Origin: Sedimentitalea todarodis
GTDB taxonomy: Bacteria; Pseudomonadota; Alphaproteobacteria; Rhodobacterales; Rhodobacteraceae
Direction of reading: 5' to 3'
Assembly: GCF_032595355.1 (NCBI RefSeq)
Contig: NZ_JASMWN010000001.1
Location: 248,001-312,000, forward strand
DNA length: 64,000 nt
Every line of letters starts with the position of its first letter. The stretch's first letter is position 1. Shown in pieces: positions 25,781 to 34,406 of the stretch. Made by a program: the position numbers and the translations under genes. The notes below the pieces were generated by a model. The model saw only the letters and a list, made by a program, of their open reading frames with translations. It searched no databases and was not told the DNA's origin.

Positions 25781-26461
25781 ATGGCTCGTGCTGTCTTTCT
25801 GGTGTTCTTTGGCTTGGCCGGGTTCGGAATCCTGATTTCGCTCGGGACCTGGCAGATTCAGCGGCTGAGCTGGAAGCAGGATGTTCTTGCCGAGATCGAC
25901 AGCCGTATTTCAGCGGAGCCTGCGTCATTGCCAATGACCCCGGACCCCGAAGCAGATAAATACATGCCGGTGATGGTATCCGGCACGATGTCCGACGCCG
26001 AACTGCATGTGCTGGTGTCGGTCAAACATGTCGGTCCCGGCTATCGCATCATTGCTCTGTTTCAAACCGACGATGGCCGCCTGATCCTGCTTGATCGCGG
26101 CTTTGTCGCGACCGAAGACAAGACTGCGACCCGCCTGACCGGCCACATGACCGTTGTCGGCAACCTGCATTGGCCCGATGAAATCGACAGTTACACGCCC
26201 GAGCCTGACGTGGCCGGAAATACCTGGTTTGCGCGCGATGTTCCACGCATGGCGGCGGCACTGGGCACCGAACCTGTTTTACTGATTGCGCGATCTGTTT
26301 CCGATCCAGACATCACGCCGCTGCCCGTTGATACCGTGGGAATTCCCAACGATCACTTGCAGTACGCCATCACCTGGTTTTCACTGGCCCTGATCTGGGC
26401 TGCGATGACCACCTATTTCCTGTGGCGCACCCGCGCGAAACCCGAGAGCCGAGGCCAATGA
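25781..26461 (+). CDS. SURF1 family protein
   Basis: The ATG at 25781 is preferred over a GTG 12 nt upstream because GAGGG is at a suitable distance. The product of 226 residues has two transmembrane helices at its ends (VFLVFFGLAGFGILISLG and YAITWFSLALIWAAMTTYFLW) with a periplasmic domain between. SURF1 helps heme a insertion into subunit I. The stop overlaps the thrC ATG (ATGA). Confidence 0.93.
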   Translation: MARAVFLVFFGLAGFGILISLGTWQIQRLSWKQDVLAEIDSRISAEPASLPMTPDPEADKYMPVMVSGTMSDAELHVLVSVKHVGPGYRIIALFQTDDGRLILLDRGFVATEDKTATRLTGHMTVVGNLHWPDEIDSYTPEPDVAGNTWFARDVPRMAAALGTEPVLLIARSVSDPDITPLPVDTVGIPNDHLQYAITWFSLALIWAAMTTYFLWRTRAKPESRGQ

Positions 26462-27846
26462 AATACATCTCCACGCGCGGCACCGCGCCTGAACTGAGCT
26501 TTGAAGAGGCAATGCTGTCTGGTCTGGCCCGCGATGGCGGTCTCTATGTACCGGCCAATGTGCCGCAGATGACGCCAGAGGAGATCGCCGCCCTTTCCGG
26601 CCTCAGCTATGAAGAAACCGCGTATCGCATCATGCGGCCGTTTATCGGTGACACGTTCACCGACGCGGAGTTTCGCGCCATCATCGACCGTGCCTATGCC
26701 GGGTTCGGTCACGCCGCACGGGCACCGCTGGTGCAACTCGCGCCCAACCATTTCCTGCTCGAACTGTTTCACGGCCCGACCCTCGCCTTCAAGGACTTTG
26801 CGATGCAGTTGATCGGTCAACTGTTTCAGGCGGCGCTGACGCGGCGCGGTGATCGGGTCACGATCGTTGGCGCCACCAGCGGCGACACCGGCTCTGCGGC
26901 CATCGAGGCGTTCAGGGGCCTGTCCAACGTGGATGTGTTCATCCTGTTCCCGCACGGTCGCGTCAGCGAAGTGCAGCGCCGTCAGATGACCACGCCGACC
27001 GAGGCAAACGTGCACGCGCTCGCGGTGGATGGCGATTTTGATGATTGCCAGGCCGCGCTCAAGGATATGTTCAACGATTTCGACTTTCGCGACAGAGTCA
27101 AACTTGCCGGTGTCAATTCGATCAACTGGGCGCGGGTTCTGGCGCAGGTGGTCTATTATTTCAGTTCTGCCGTCAGCCTGGGCGCACCGCAGCGCAGGAT
27201 CAGCTTTACCGTTCCAACCGGAAACTTTGGTGACATCTTTGCGGGCTACATCGCCAAACAGATGGGCCTGCCCATCGACCAGCTGGTCGTCGCGACCAAC
27301 CAGAACGATATCCTGCACCGCTGCCTTGGCGGGCAGGGCTATCACAAGGGGCCGACTCATCCGTCGATCAGCCCGTCGATGGATATCCAGGTCAGTTCCA
27401 ATTTCGAACGCGTTCTGTTTGACGCCTATGGCCGCGATGGGGGTGCCGTGTCGCAATTGATGGAAGAGCTCAAGCAAGGCGGTTTTGATGTATCCCAGGG
27501 CGCGCTTGGCTTTCTGCAGGAGCAATTCGCATCGGGACGCGCGTCGGAAGACGAGACACTGCAGACCATCAAGGCAACTCTTACCCAAAGCACCGAGCTT
27601 CTGTGTCCGCATTCCGCAGTTGGGGTGAAGGTCGCCAACGAACACCGCGCAGTGGATGTGCCGATGATCACGCTCGCCACCGCGCATCCAGCGAAATTCC
27701 CCGCTGCTGTCGAACAGGCCAGCGGCATTCATCCACCTCTTCCCCCGCGCATGTCGGATCTGTATGACAGGCCCGAACGGGTGACCCGGATCGCCAATGA
27801 TCTGGGTGCCATGAAGGACTTTATCAAAGGACATATCGCCAAGTGA
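26458..27846 (+). CDS. thrC: Threonine synthase
   Basis: This 462-residue PLP enzyme converts O-phosphohomoserine to threonine. The PLP lysine is K112 in LAFKDFAMQ, and the substrate region TSGDTGSAAIEAFRG and the SVNSINWAR-like GVNSINWARVLAQ are present. The length fits the longer class of threonine synthases. Translation is coupled to surf1 upstream and to the M16 peptidase downstream (GTGA). Confidence 0.96.
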   Translation: MKYISTRGTAPELSFEEAMLSGLARDGGLYVPANVPQMTPEEIAALSGLSYEETAYRIMRPFIGDTFTDAEFRAIIDRAYAGFGHAARAPLVQLAPNHFLLELFHGPTLAFKDFAMQLIGQLFQAALTRRGDRVTIVGATSGDTGSAAIEAFRGLSNVDVFILFPHGRVSEVQRRQMTTPTEANVHALAVDGDFDDCQAALKDMFNDFDFRDRVKLAGVNSINWARVLAQVVYYFSSAVSLGAPQRRISFTVPTGNFGDIFAGYIAKQMGLPIDQLVVATNQNDILHRCLGGQGYHKGPTHPSISPSMDIQVSSNFERVLFDAYGRDGGAVSQLMEELKQGGFDVSQGALGFLQEQFASGRASEDETLQTIKATLTQSTELLCPHSAVGVKVANEHRAVDVPMITLATAHPAKFPAAVEQASGIHPPLPPRMSDLYDRPERVTRIANDLGAMKDFIKGHIAK

Positions 27847-29105
27847 CGGTTGAGCAACACACCATGGCCAACGGCTTTCGCATTGTCAGCGAACACATGC
27901 CGGGCCTGCAATCCGCCGCCATCGGTATCTGGGTGTCCGCTGGCGGACGTCACGAGCGGATCGAACAGAACGGCATCGCGCATTTCCTGGAACACATGGC
28001 GTTCAAGGGCACTCGCAGGCGTACAGCGGTACAGATCGCCGAGGCCATCGAGGACGTGGGCGGCTATATCAACGCCTATACCAGCCGCGAAGTCACGGCT
28101 TATTACGCCCGGGTCCTGCAAAACGACGTACCGCTGGCGATGGATGTAATTGCCGATATCGTGCTGAATCCGATCTTTGATCCGAACGAGATCGAGGTCG
28201 AACGCGGCGTGATCCTGCAAGAGATCGGACAGGCCCACGACACGCCCGACGACGTGATTTTCGACTGGTTGCAGGAAGAGAGCTTTCGCGATCAGCCATT
28301 GGGCCGCACGATCCTGGGGCCGGCTGAGCGGGTCAGCAGTTTCTCGCGCGAGGACCTGTCTGATTTCGTTGCGGAGCATTACGGACCCGGCCAGATGATC
28401 CTGTCAGCGGCCGGTGCGGTCGATCATGCCGAAATCGTGCGCATGGCAGAAGAGCTGTTCGGTCACCTGCAGCCGAAACCGGATATTGCCGCCGAAACCG
28501 CGCGGTTCACCGGCGGCGAGACCCGACGGTCCAAGGCACTGGAACAGGCACATTTTGCGCTCGCCTTCGAAAGCCCCGGCTACCGGGACGACGCGATCTA
28601 TACGGCCCATATCTATTCCAGTGCGATGGGCGGCGGAATGTCTTCGCGCCTGTTTCAGGAAATTCGGGAAAAGCGCGGACTCTGCTACACGATCTTTGCC
28701 CAGAACGGTGCCTACGCCGATACCGGAACGACCACGATCTATGCAGGAACAAGTGCAGCGCAGATTGGCGAACTGGCGCAGATCACCTTTGACGAGATGA
28801 AACGCGCCACCGAAGACATGAGCCCTCAGGAAGTCGCGCGTGCCCGTGCCCAGATGAAGGCCGGGATGCTGATGGGGCTGGAAAGCCCCTCCAACCGGGC
28901 TGAGAGATTGGCGCGGCTGGTCCAGATCTGGGACGTGGTGCCGCCACTGGATGACACCGTTGCCCGCATTGATGCGGTATCCACCGGCGACGTCCGCGAG
29001 TTTGCCGAATCCATCGCGGCGAATGCCCCGGCGGCGCTTGCACTCTACGGGCCGATCGACAGCGCGCCGACATTGGCGGATCTGCAGGGAAGGCGCGCGG
29101 CCTGA
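27843..29105 (+). CDS. M16 zinc peptidase (mitochondrial processing peptidase-like)
   Basis: This 420-residue protein starts at a GTG that overlaps the thrC stop. The inverted zinc motif HxxEH is H47-F-L-E50-H51, with the distal glutamate likely in EIEVERGVILQEI. A second M16 domain is in the C-terminal half (GGGMSSRLFQEIREKRGLCYTI). It is a cytosolic homologue of mitochondrial MPP-beta. The natural substrates in bacteria of this group are not established. Confidence 0.93.
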   Translation: MTVEQHTMANGFRIVSEHMPGLQSAAIGIWVSAGGRHERIEQNGIAHFLEHMAFKGTRRRTAVQIAEAIEDVGGYINAYTSREVTAYYARVLQNDVPLAMDVIADIVLNPIFDPNEIEVERGVILQEIGQAHDTPDDVIFDWLQEESFRDQPLGRTILGPAERVSSFSREDLSDFVAEHYGPGQMILSAAGAVDHAEIVRMAEELFGHLQPKPDIAAETARFTGGETRRSKALEQAHFALAFESPGYRDDAIYTAHIYSSAMGGGMSSRLFQEIREKRGLCYTIFAQNGAYADTGTTTIYAGTSAAQIGELAQITFDEMKRATEDMSPQEVARARAQMKAGMLMGLESPSNRAERLARLVQIWDVVPPLDDTVARIDAVSTGDVREFAESIAANAPAALALYGPIDSAPTLADLQGRRAA

Positions 29106-29115
29106 TGCCGGTCTG

Positions 29116-29700
29116 ATGCTTCTGGTCAAACGCAAACTTAAGCTCGAGACCGAGCGTCTGACCCTGCGCCCCCCGGTGCATTCGGATTTTCGCGACTGGG
29201 CCGCGATGCGTCAGGACAGCCGTGAATTTCTGGCACAGTGGGAACCGGTCTGGGCCACCGATCATCTGAGCCGCAAGGGCTTTACCAACCGCGTCTATTG
29301 GGCACAGCGGTCCATCGGCAACGGATCGGCGGTGCCGCTGTTCCTGTACCGGCGCGACGATCAATGTCTGGTCGGTGCGATCACTCTGGACAATATCAGG
29401 CGCGGACCTGCACAGGCCGGGACGCTCGGCTACTGGACCGGTGCGCCATTCGCGCGACAGGGATACATGCGCGAAGCCATCGGGGCGGTGGTGCACTATG
29501 CGTTTTCGCAACTGGATCTCAGCAGGATTGAGGCCGCCTGCCTGCCCGAGAACGCCGCCTCGCGCGGGCTGCTTGAAAAATCCGGGTTCAAATACGAAGG
29601 CGTGGCGCAGTCGTATCTACAGATCAACGGGCGATGGCGCACCCACGTGCTGTATGCATCCCTGCGCAGTGATCGGCGCGGGCGAACCGACGCGGGTTAA
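29116..29700 (+). CDS. GNAT N-acetyltransferase, RimJ/RimL type
   Basis: The ATG at 29116 gives 194 residues, beginning LKLETERLTLRPP, a typical start for this group. The acetyl-CoA site is seen as YWTGAPFARQGYMREAIGAV, followed by RIEAACLPENAASRGLLEKSGFKYEG. It probably acetylates the N-terminal residue of a ribosomal protein, although substrates of RimJ/L homologues vary. It lies 10 bp after the peptidase gene. Confidence 0.9.
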   Translation: MLLVKRKLKLETERLTLRPPVHSDFRDWAAMRQDSREFLAQWEPVWATDHLSRKGFTNRVYWAQRSIGNGSAVPLFLYRRDDQCLVGAITLDNIRRGPAQAGTLGYWTGAPFARQGYMREAIGAVVHYAFSQLDLSRIEAACLPENAASRGLLEKSGFKYEGVAQSYLQINGRWRTHVLYASLRSDRRGRTDAG

Positions 29701-29774
29701 AGTCAGGTTCCTTTCCTCCGAAAACTCCGCGCAGGGGGCTGACTTTCGGCGATCACGGTCTATCCTCTTGGGTC

Positions 29775-30605
29775 ATGATGGTCATGCGCGCTCTTCTGTT
29801 CATGCTTGTGCTTTCAGGCATTGCGCCGCTGCAGGCGCAAGAGCGGCGCCCGAGTCACTGTGTCGCCATCGCGGATGCGACGCCCGGCGTGACTTTCGTG
29901 CACAGGGCGGCCTGGCAAGAGCCGGTGCCCGAATATTCGGTACGCCTGACCTATATCGCCCACGCCAGCTTTCTGTTGCAAACGCCCGGAGGGCTGAATG
30001 CGGTCACGGATTTCACCGGCTTTGTCGGCAGTGCCAACATGATTCCCGATGTGGTGACCATGAACCACGCCCATGAAACCCATTGGACCGCGTTTCCCGA
30101 CCCGGCGATACCGCATGTGCTGACGGGATGGGGGCCGTTCGGAGAAGGGATCGAACACTATCTCGATCTCGACGAGATGCTGGTGCGCAACGTCTCGACC
30201 GATATCCGCTCGCAATTCAGCGGTATCGAAGAAAAGGGCAACTCGATCTTCATTTTCGAGGTTGCGGGGCTGTGCATCGGCCACCTGGGCCATCTGCATC
30301 ACGTTCCGAATGAGAAGCAATTCGCGGCAATCGGGCGTCTGGACGTGGTCATGGCCCCGGTCGATGGCGGTATGACATTGCCGCTTCCCGAGATGATCAG
30401 TATCCTGAAACGGCTCAAGTCCTCGGTGGTAATCCCGATGCACTGGTTCAACGGTTTCACGCTCGACTCATTTCTAGGTGGCATGACAGATGAATTCACG
30501 ATCCAGCGCCCCGGTAAGTCCCATATCGAACTTTCGCTGCGGGATCTGCCGGACCGACCGACGGTCGTGGTCCTACAATCGGAGTACCTGTCCGATCAGA
30601 ATTGA
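29775..30605 (+). CDS. Exported MBL-fold protein with altered metal motif
   Basis: This 276-residue protein has a signal peptide (ALLFMLVLSGIAPLQAQ). The start of the mature part is followed by a metallo-beta-lactamase-like fold (LTYIAHASFLLQTP, then VVTMNHAHETHW). The usual HxHxDH reads HAHETH, so the Asp is replaced by Thr. Later residues such as IGHLGHLHH and IPMHWFNG supply other possible metal ligands. It may hydrolyse an unknown substrate in the periplasm or bind one metal only. The start may be the fourth residue, an internal Met. Confidence 0.8.
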   Translation: MMVMRALLFMLVLSGIAPLQAQERRPSHCVAIADATPGVTFVHRAAWQEPVPEYSVRLTYIAHASFLLQTPGGLNAVTDFTGFVGSANMIPDVVTMNHAHETHWTAFPDPAIPHVLTGWGPFGEGIEHYLDLDEMLVRNVSTDIRSQFSGIEEKGNSIFIFEVAGLCIGHLGHLHHVPNEKQFAAIGRLDVVMAPVDGGMTLPLPEMISILKRLKSSVVIPMHWFNGFTLDSFLGGMTDEFTIQRPGKSHIELSLRDLPDRPTVVVLQSEYLSDQN

Positions 30606-30626
30606 TTCGACCACTGGACGCGCCGG

Positions 30627-32042
30627 ATGAGCCTCAATCCCGCCGATGAAAGTTTTGTGGCGTCTCTGAATGGTGTGGTGCCAACCTCGGTGTTCCGCCC
30701 GGTTGAACCGCGTTATCTGGAAGAACCGCGCGGGCGTCTGAACGGGCAGGGTGGTCTGCTCGCCTGCCCGCACAACACGCATGAGGTCTCGGCGCTGATC
30801 AAGGCCGCCAATGCGGCGCGCGTCGGTGTCGTGCCCTATGGTGGGGGAACCGGGCTTGTCGGGGCGCAGGTGATGCCCGAAGGGCCCGCCCCCCTGATCC
30901 TGTCGCTGGAACGCATGGCGCACATACGCGCGGTCCATCCCGAGGAAAACGTGATTGTCACCGAAGCCGGTGCAGTTCTGGCCGACGTGCAGGCAGCGGC
31001 GCGCGGGGCGGACCGGCTGTTTCCTCTGTCGCTCGCCTCGGAGGGCTCTGCGCGGATCGGGGGCAATCTTGCGACCAATGCCGGCGGTGTGAATGTTCTG
31101 CGCTATGGCAATGCCCGCGACCTGTGCCTTGGCCTTGAGGCCGTCTTGCCGGACGGGTGCATCTGGAACGGGTTGACGCGTCTGCGCAAGGATAACACCG
31201 GCTATGATTTGCGCAATCTGCTGATCGGGTCCGAAGGGACACTTGGGGTGATTACCGCCGCTGCGCTCAAACTTGCTCCGATCCCTGCGGCAACCGGCAC
31301 CGCGATCCTTGTCGTTCCGTCGCCGCGCGCTGCGATTGATCTTCTGTCGCTCGCGCGTGACATGCTTGGCGAGGGCATCAGCGCCTTTGAACTCCTGCAC
31401 CGGCAAGGTTTGGAATTTCTGAGCGAAACACTGCCTGACATTCGACAGCCGTTCCCCGATCCGCCAGAATGGTCTGTGTTGATCGAGCTTGGCCTGATCG
31501 CGGCGCTGGATCCGCGAGAGCAGTTGGCCAATCTGTTTGAAGTGGCGCTCGGACAGGGCCTTGTGTTGGATGGTCTCATTGCACAGTCGGAGGCGCAGCG
31601 CGATGGCTTCTGGGCCGTTCGCGAACAAATGCCCGAGGCCAATCGCCGGATCGGGTCGGTGTCGAGCCATGATGTTTCCATCCCGCTTGGGGCGCTGGCG
31701 GGTTTCATCGAGAAAGGCCGCGAGACAATAGCCGGGTTCGGAACCTTCCGCATCAACTGCTTTGGGCATGTCGGGGACGGCAACCTGCATTACAACGTAT
31801 TCCCGCCAAAGGGTGCCGACCGGGCGGATTACTCGCATCAAGGCGGCGCGATCAAGCGTGCGGTCCATGACCTTGTCGCGGATTTTAATGGCTCCATCAG
31901 TGCCGAACACGGGATCGGGCGGATCAAGGTCGATGATCTTGAAAGATACGGCGATCCGGTCAAGCTGTCGGCGATGCGCGCGATCAAGATGGCGCTTGAC
32001 CCACAGGGCATCATGAACCCCGGTGCGGTGCTGCGCATCTGA
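30627..32042 (+). CDS. FAD-linked oxidase (GlcD/D-2-hydroxyacid dehydrogenase type)
   Basis: This 471-residue protein has the PCMH-type FAD-binding domain (YGGGTGLVGAQ, RIGGNLATNAGGVNVLRYGN, GSEGTLGVITAA) and the FAD-oxidase C-terminal domain (INCFGHVGDGNLHYNVFPP, SAEHGIGRIK). This architecture is shared by glycolate oxidase GlcD, D-lactate dehydrogenase and D-2-hydroxyglutarate dehydrogenase. No glcE/glcF genes are adjacent, so a stand-alone D-2-hydroxyacid dehydrogenase is more likely. The substrate cannot be assigned from sequence alone. Confidence 0.9.
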   Translation: MSLNPADESFVASLNGVVPTSVFRPVEPRYLEEPRGRLNGQGGLLACPHNTHEVSALIKAANAARVGVVPYGGGTGLVGAQVMPEGPAPLILSLERMAHIRAVHPEENVIVTEAGAVLADVQAAARGADRLFPLSLASEGSARIGGNLATNAGGVNVLRYGNARDLCLGLEAVLPDGCIWNGLTRLRKDNTGYDLRNLLIGSEGTLGVITAAALKLAPIPAATGTAILVVPSPRAAIDLLSLARDMLGEGISAFELLHRQGLEFLSETLPDIRQPFPDPPEWSVLIELGLIAALDPREQLANLFEVALGQGLVLDGLIAQSEAQRDGFWAVREQMPEANRRIGSVSSHDVSIPLGALAGFIEKGRETIAGFGTFRINCFGHVGDGNLHYNVFPPKGADRADYSHQGGAIKRAVHDLVADFNGSISAEHGIGRIKVDDLERYGDPVKLSAMRAIKMALDPQGIMNPGAVLRI

Positions 32043-32046
32043 CGAA

Positions 32047-32072
32047 ACCGGCGACCCATACGGATCGCCGGT
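32047..32072. terminator. Perfect 8-bp hairpin between convergent genes
   Basis: ACCGGCGA and TCGCCGGT form a perfect stem with a 10-nt loop between the FAD oxidase stop (32042) and the fasciclin gene stop (32121). No strong T-run is present on either side. It may serve both genes. Confidence 0.55.
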
Positions 32073-32120
32073 CAATCGTGCGTGACGAGATGAGGGGCCG
32101 TCACACGACGATGTGCGCAT

Positions 32121-32600
32121 TCACTTAGGCATGATGACCTTGTCGATGACGTGAATGACGCCATTCCCGGCTTCGATGTCCGCCGACACGACGGTGGCGT
32201 CGTTGACCATGACGCCATTGTCGAGGTCGATCATGATATCGCTTCCCTGCACGGTGGTGGCCGTCATGTCGTCACTCAGATCACCGGACATGACCTTGCC
32301 TGGCACGACGTGATAGGTGAGGATTGCCACCAGCTGGTCCTTGTTTTCAGGTTTGAGAAGGGTTTCGACCGTGCCTTCGGGCAGCGCTGCAAACGCCGCG
32401 TCAGTTGGGGCAAACACCGTGAACGGTCCTTCGCCCTTCAGGGTATCGACCAGACCTGCGGCCTCAACCGCGGCGACGAGCGTGTTGAAATCATCGGCAC
32501 CAATGGCTGTATCGACGATATCCTTTGAATGGCCGTCAGCAAAGGCGGCACCGGCCATCATCATGGCGGCGGTCAGGGTGAGAGCTGTCTTGCGAAACAT
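32121..32600 (-). CDS. Exported fasciclin (FAS1) domain protein
   Basis: The ATG at 32598-32600 gives 159 residues: a signal peptide (MFRKTALTLTAAMMMAGAAFA) and one FAS1 domain. The H1 motif is seen as GPFTVFAPTDAAFAALP and the H2-type end as NGVIHVIDKVIMPK. Secreted FAS1 proteins are linked to adhesion or extracellular matrix in bacteria. A longer upstream frame lacks a signal and was not used. It is a single-gene unit. Confidence 0.9.
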   Translation of the reverse strand: MFRKTALTLTAAMMMAGAAFADGHSKDIVDTAIGADDFNTLVAAVEAAGLVDTLKGEGPFTVFAPTDAAFAALPEGTVETLLKPENKDQLVAILTYHVVPGKVMSGDLSDDMTATTVQGSDIMIDLDNGVMVNDATVVSADIEAGNGVIHVIDKVIMPK

Positions 32601-32798
32601 GGGCGTAAACCTCTGGCTATGGATCAATGCCGGACGTGACATTGAAGGGTTTACGCCTTGCCACCAGATCTGGATCAACCACTTTCAGATGCGGTGTGGC
32701 TTGACCTGGTGCTATTCACGCCTAAGCAGCGGGGCCATTTCGTTTCCAATCAAGAAACTGTGATTGAGTGTCTCCAATTTCGTCCGGATCGGGTGCGA

Positions 32799-33338
32799 TC
32801 AATCGCCTTCAAACGCGCAGAGCGCATGCACATCCATGCCGAGTTCTTCCAGAATTTTGCGCCCACCAAGATCCGGCAGGTCGATGATAAAGGCGCAACT
32901 GATGATCTCTCCACCCAGCCGCTCGATCAGTTTGATGCCCGCAGCCGCAGTTCCGCCGGTGGCCAGTAGATCGCCGACCACGAGGATCTTTTCCCCCGGC
33001 TGGATCGCATCGTCGTGGATTTCGACAATCGCCTCGCCGTACTCCAGCTTGTAGTCTTGGCTGATCGTGGTGCCGGGCAGCTTGCCCTTCTTGCGGATCG
33101 GCACAAAGCCCACGCTGAGCTGATGTGCAATTGCGCCGCCGAGGATGAAGCCCCGCGCCTCGAGCCCGACAACCTTGTCGATCTGCTCGCCCGCATAGGG
33201 GTGCAGCATCTGGTCGACCGCCATTCGAAACCCGCGCGGGTCGGCAAACAGCGTGGTCACGTCGCGAAACATGATCCCTTCCTTTGGGAAATCGACGATT
33301 GTCCGGATGTAGTCGCGGACAGTGGTGTTTCTGGGCAT
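32799..33338 (-). CDS. apt: Adenine phosphoribosyltransferase
   Basis: The ATG at 33336-33338 gives 179 residues, the standard Apt length. Conserved regions are TVRDYIRTIVDFPKEGIMFRDVT, VGLEARGFILGGAIAHQL and the PRPP-binding loop ILVVGDLLATGGTA. The last is odd: the usual pair of acidic residues (VDD) is VGD here. Apt makes AMP from adenine and PRPP. It pairs logically with mtnP at 34392-35270, which releases adenine. A LysE gene lies between the two. Confidence 0.94.
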   Translation of the reverse strand: MPRNTTVRDYIRTIVDFPKEGIMFRDVTTLFADPRGFRMAVDQMLHPYAGEQIDKVVGLEARGFILGGAIAHQLSVGFVPIRKKGKLPGTTISQDYKLEYGEAIVEIHDDAIQPGEKILVVGDLLATGGTAAAGIKLIERLGGEIISCAFIIDLPDLGGRKILEELGMDVHALCAFEGD

Positions 33339-33406
33339 GACGGCTTCCGTTTTCTCTGGGTCGCCACGCGTTTGGCCTATTGCGCGGCCCGGTGCAACCG
33401 GGGGGT

Positions 33407-34048
33407 TCAGGTCGGGCGGCGCAGAAGCGCGGTAAACAGGCCCATCCCGATCAGTGTCACGCCGCCACTTCGGGTCAGGGCGGTGATCACCGCCGGCTTG
33501 CGCACGGTTTGCCGCAGCTTGTCCGCCAGCAGCGCATAGGCAAGTGCGTTGATGGCCGCGAGGATGACGAAGGTGCTGATGAGAATGGCAAACTGCGGAA
33601 GCATGGGCGCTCCGGTCTGCAGGAACTGCGGAACAAAGGCGATGAAAAACGCGATGGATTTCGGGTTCAACGCCGTAACGCCTGCAGCGTGGGCAAAGAC
33701 ACTGCGCGGCGTTACCTCGCGTTCGGTCTTGATGGTATCGAGCCCCTCGGTTGGCGCACTGCGCAGGAGTTTGATGCCCAACCAGACGAGATAGGCCGCG
33801 CCGACCCATTTCAGGATCGAGAACAGGGTCGCCGAGGTTGCCACAAGTGCGCCCAGACCGGCGAGCGAGGCGCTCATCGCGATGAGATCACCCAGGGCAA
33901 CACCGCTCGCCGAGGCCAGCGCGACGCTGCGCCCCTTGGACAGGGCGTAGCTCAGCACCAGCAGAACGGTCGGGCCGGGAATCAGCAACAATGCAGTGGA
34001 GGCCGCAGCAAAGGCGAGCCAGAGATCGAATGGCAAGGTCTTCTCCAT
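33407..34048 (-). CDS. LysE-family amino acid exporter
   Basis: The ATG at 34046-34048 gives 213 residues (a TTG 15 nt upstream is possible but has no clear ribosome site). Five to six hydrophobic helices are present, with the LysE/RhtB signature PGPTVLLVLSYALSKG near residue 30 and VTALNPKSIAFFIAFVPQF in the middle. It probably exports an amino acid or related metabolite through the inner membrane. The substrate is not predictable. Confidence 0.9.
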   Translation of the reverse strand: MEKTLPFDLWLAFAAASTALLLIPGPTVLLVLSYALSKGRSVALASASGVALGDLIAMSASLAGLGALVATSATLFSILKWVGAAYLVWLGIKLLRSAPTEGLDTIKTEREVTPRSVFAHAAGVTALNPKSIAFFIAFVPQFLQTGAPMLPQFAILISTFVILAAINALAYALLADKLRQTVRKPAVITALTRSGGVTLIGMGLFTALLRRPT

Positions 34049-34391
34049 GTCAAGACGAGACAAGGCACCACGCCAGATCGGAATTGTCCAGTGATTCAGC
34101 TCAGTTTCACTGCCTGCGCATGCATCCAGTCGAATTACTTCAGCCGCCCCAGCGTGCTCCAGCCTTTGGCTTCCCAGAACGGGAAAGCAGTCGGCATGGG
34201 GGAGCTACCTTGTCTCGTTCCCCGAACCCGACGGCGGTTGTGTCGGCAGAGCCGGTCACACTGTCCTGTCCGCGTCAGCTCGCTTCGAACAGGACCAACG
34301 ACTGGCAAGCCCGTGATGCGTTTTTCTTGGATTTGAATGTTCACACGGATAAGTCGACGTAATTTCCTGCCAAGACTCAGCGAGCCAAGAC
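34049..34391. other. Intergenic region between mtnP and the LysE gene
   Basis: This 343-bp stretch has no convincing gene. A 69-residue minus-strand frame at 34135-34344 has no recognisable domain and no good ribosome site. Short direct repeats are present at its right end (34369-34406). Confidence 0.55.
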
Positions 34392-34406
34392 TCAGGGAGC
34401 CAAGAC
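34369..34406. repeat. Two and a half copies of a 15-bp direct repeat at the mtnP 3' end
   Basis: GCCAAGACTCAG occurs at 34369 and 34384, and GCCAAGAC starts again at 34399, with a constant 15-bp period. The last copies cover the last codons and stop of mtnP. Simple tandem duplication is the likely source. Confidence 0.75.

Noticed and set aside
26413..27834. 473-codon minus-strand frame
   Set aside because: It mirrors thrC, which has the PLP lysine and coupled starts.
30573..32120. 515-codon minus-strand frame
   Set aside because: It mirrors the FAD-linked oxidase, which has clear FAD motifs.
34135..34344. 69-codon minus-strand frame between mtnP and the LysE gene
   Set aside because: It has no recognisable domain, no ribosome site and a basic, low-quality composition; not enough to call a gene.
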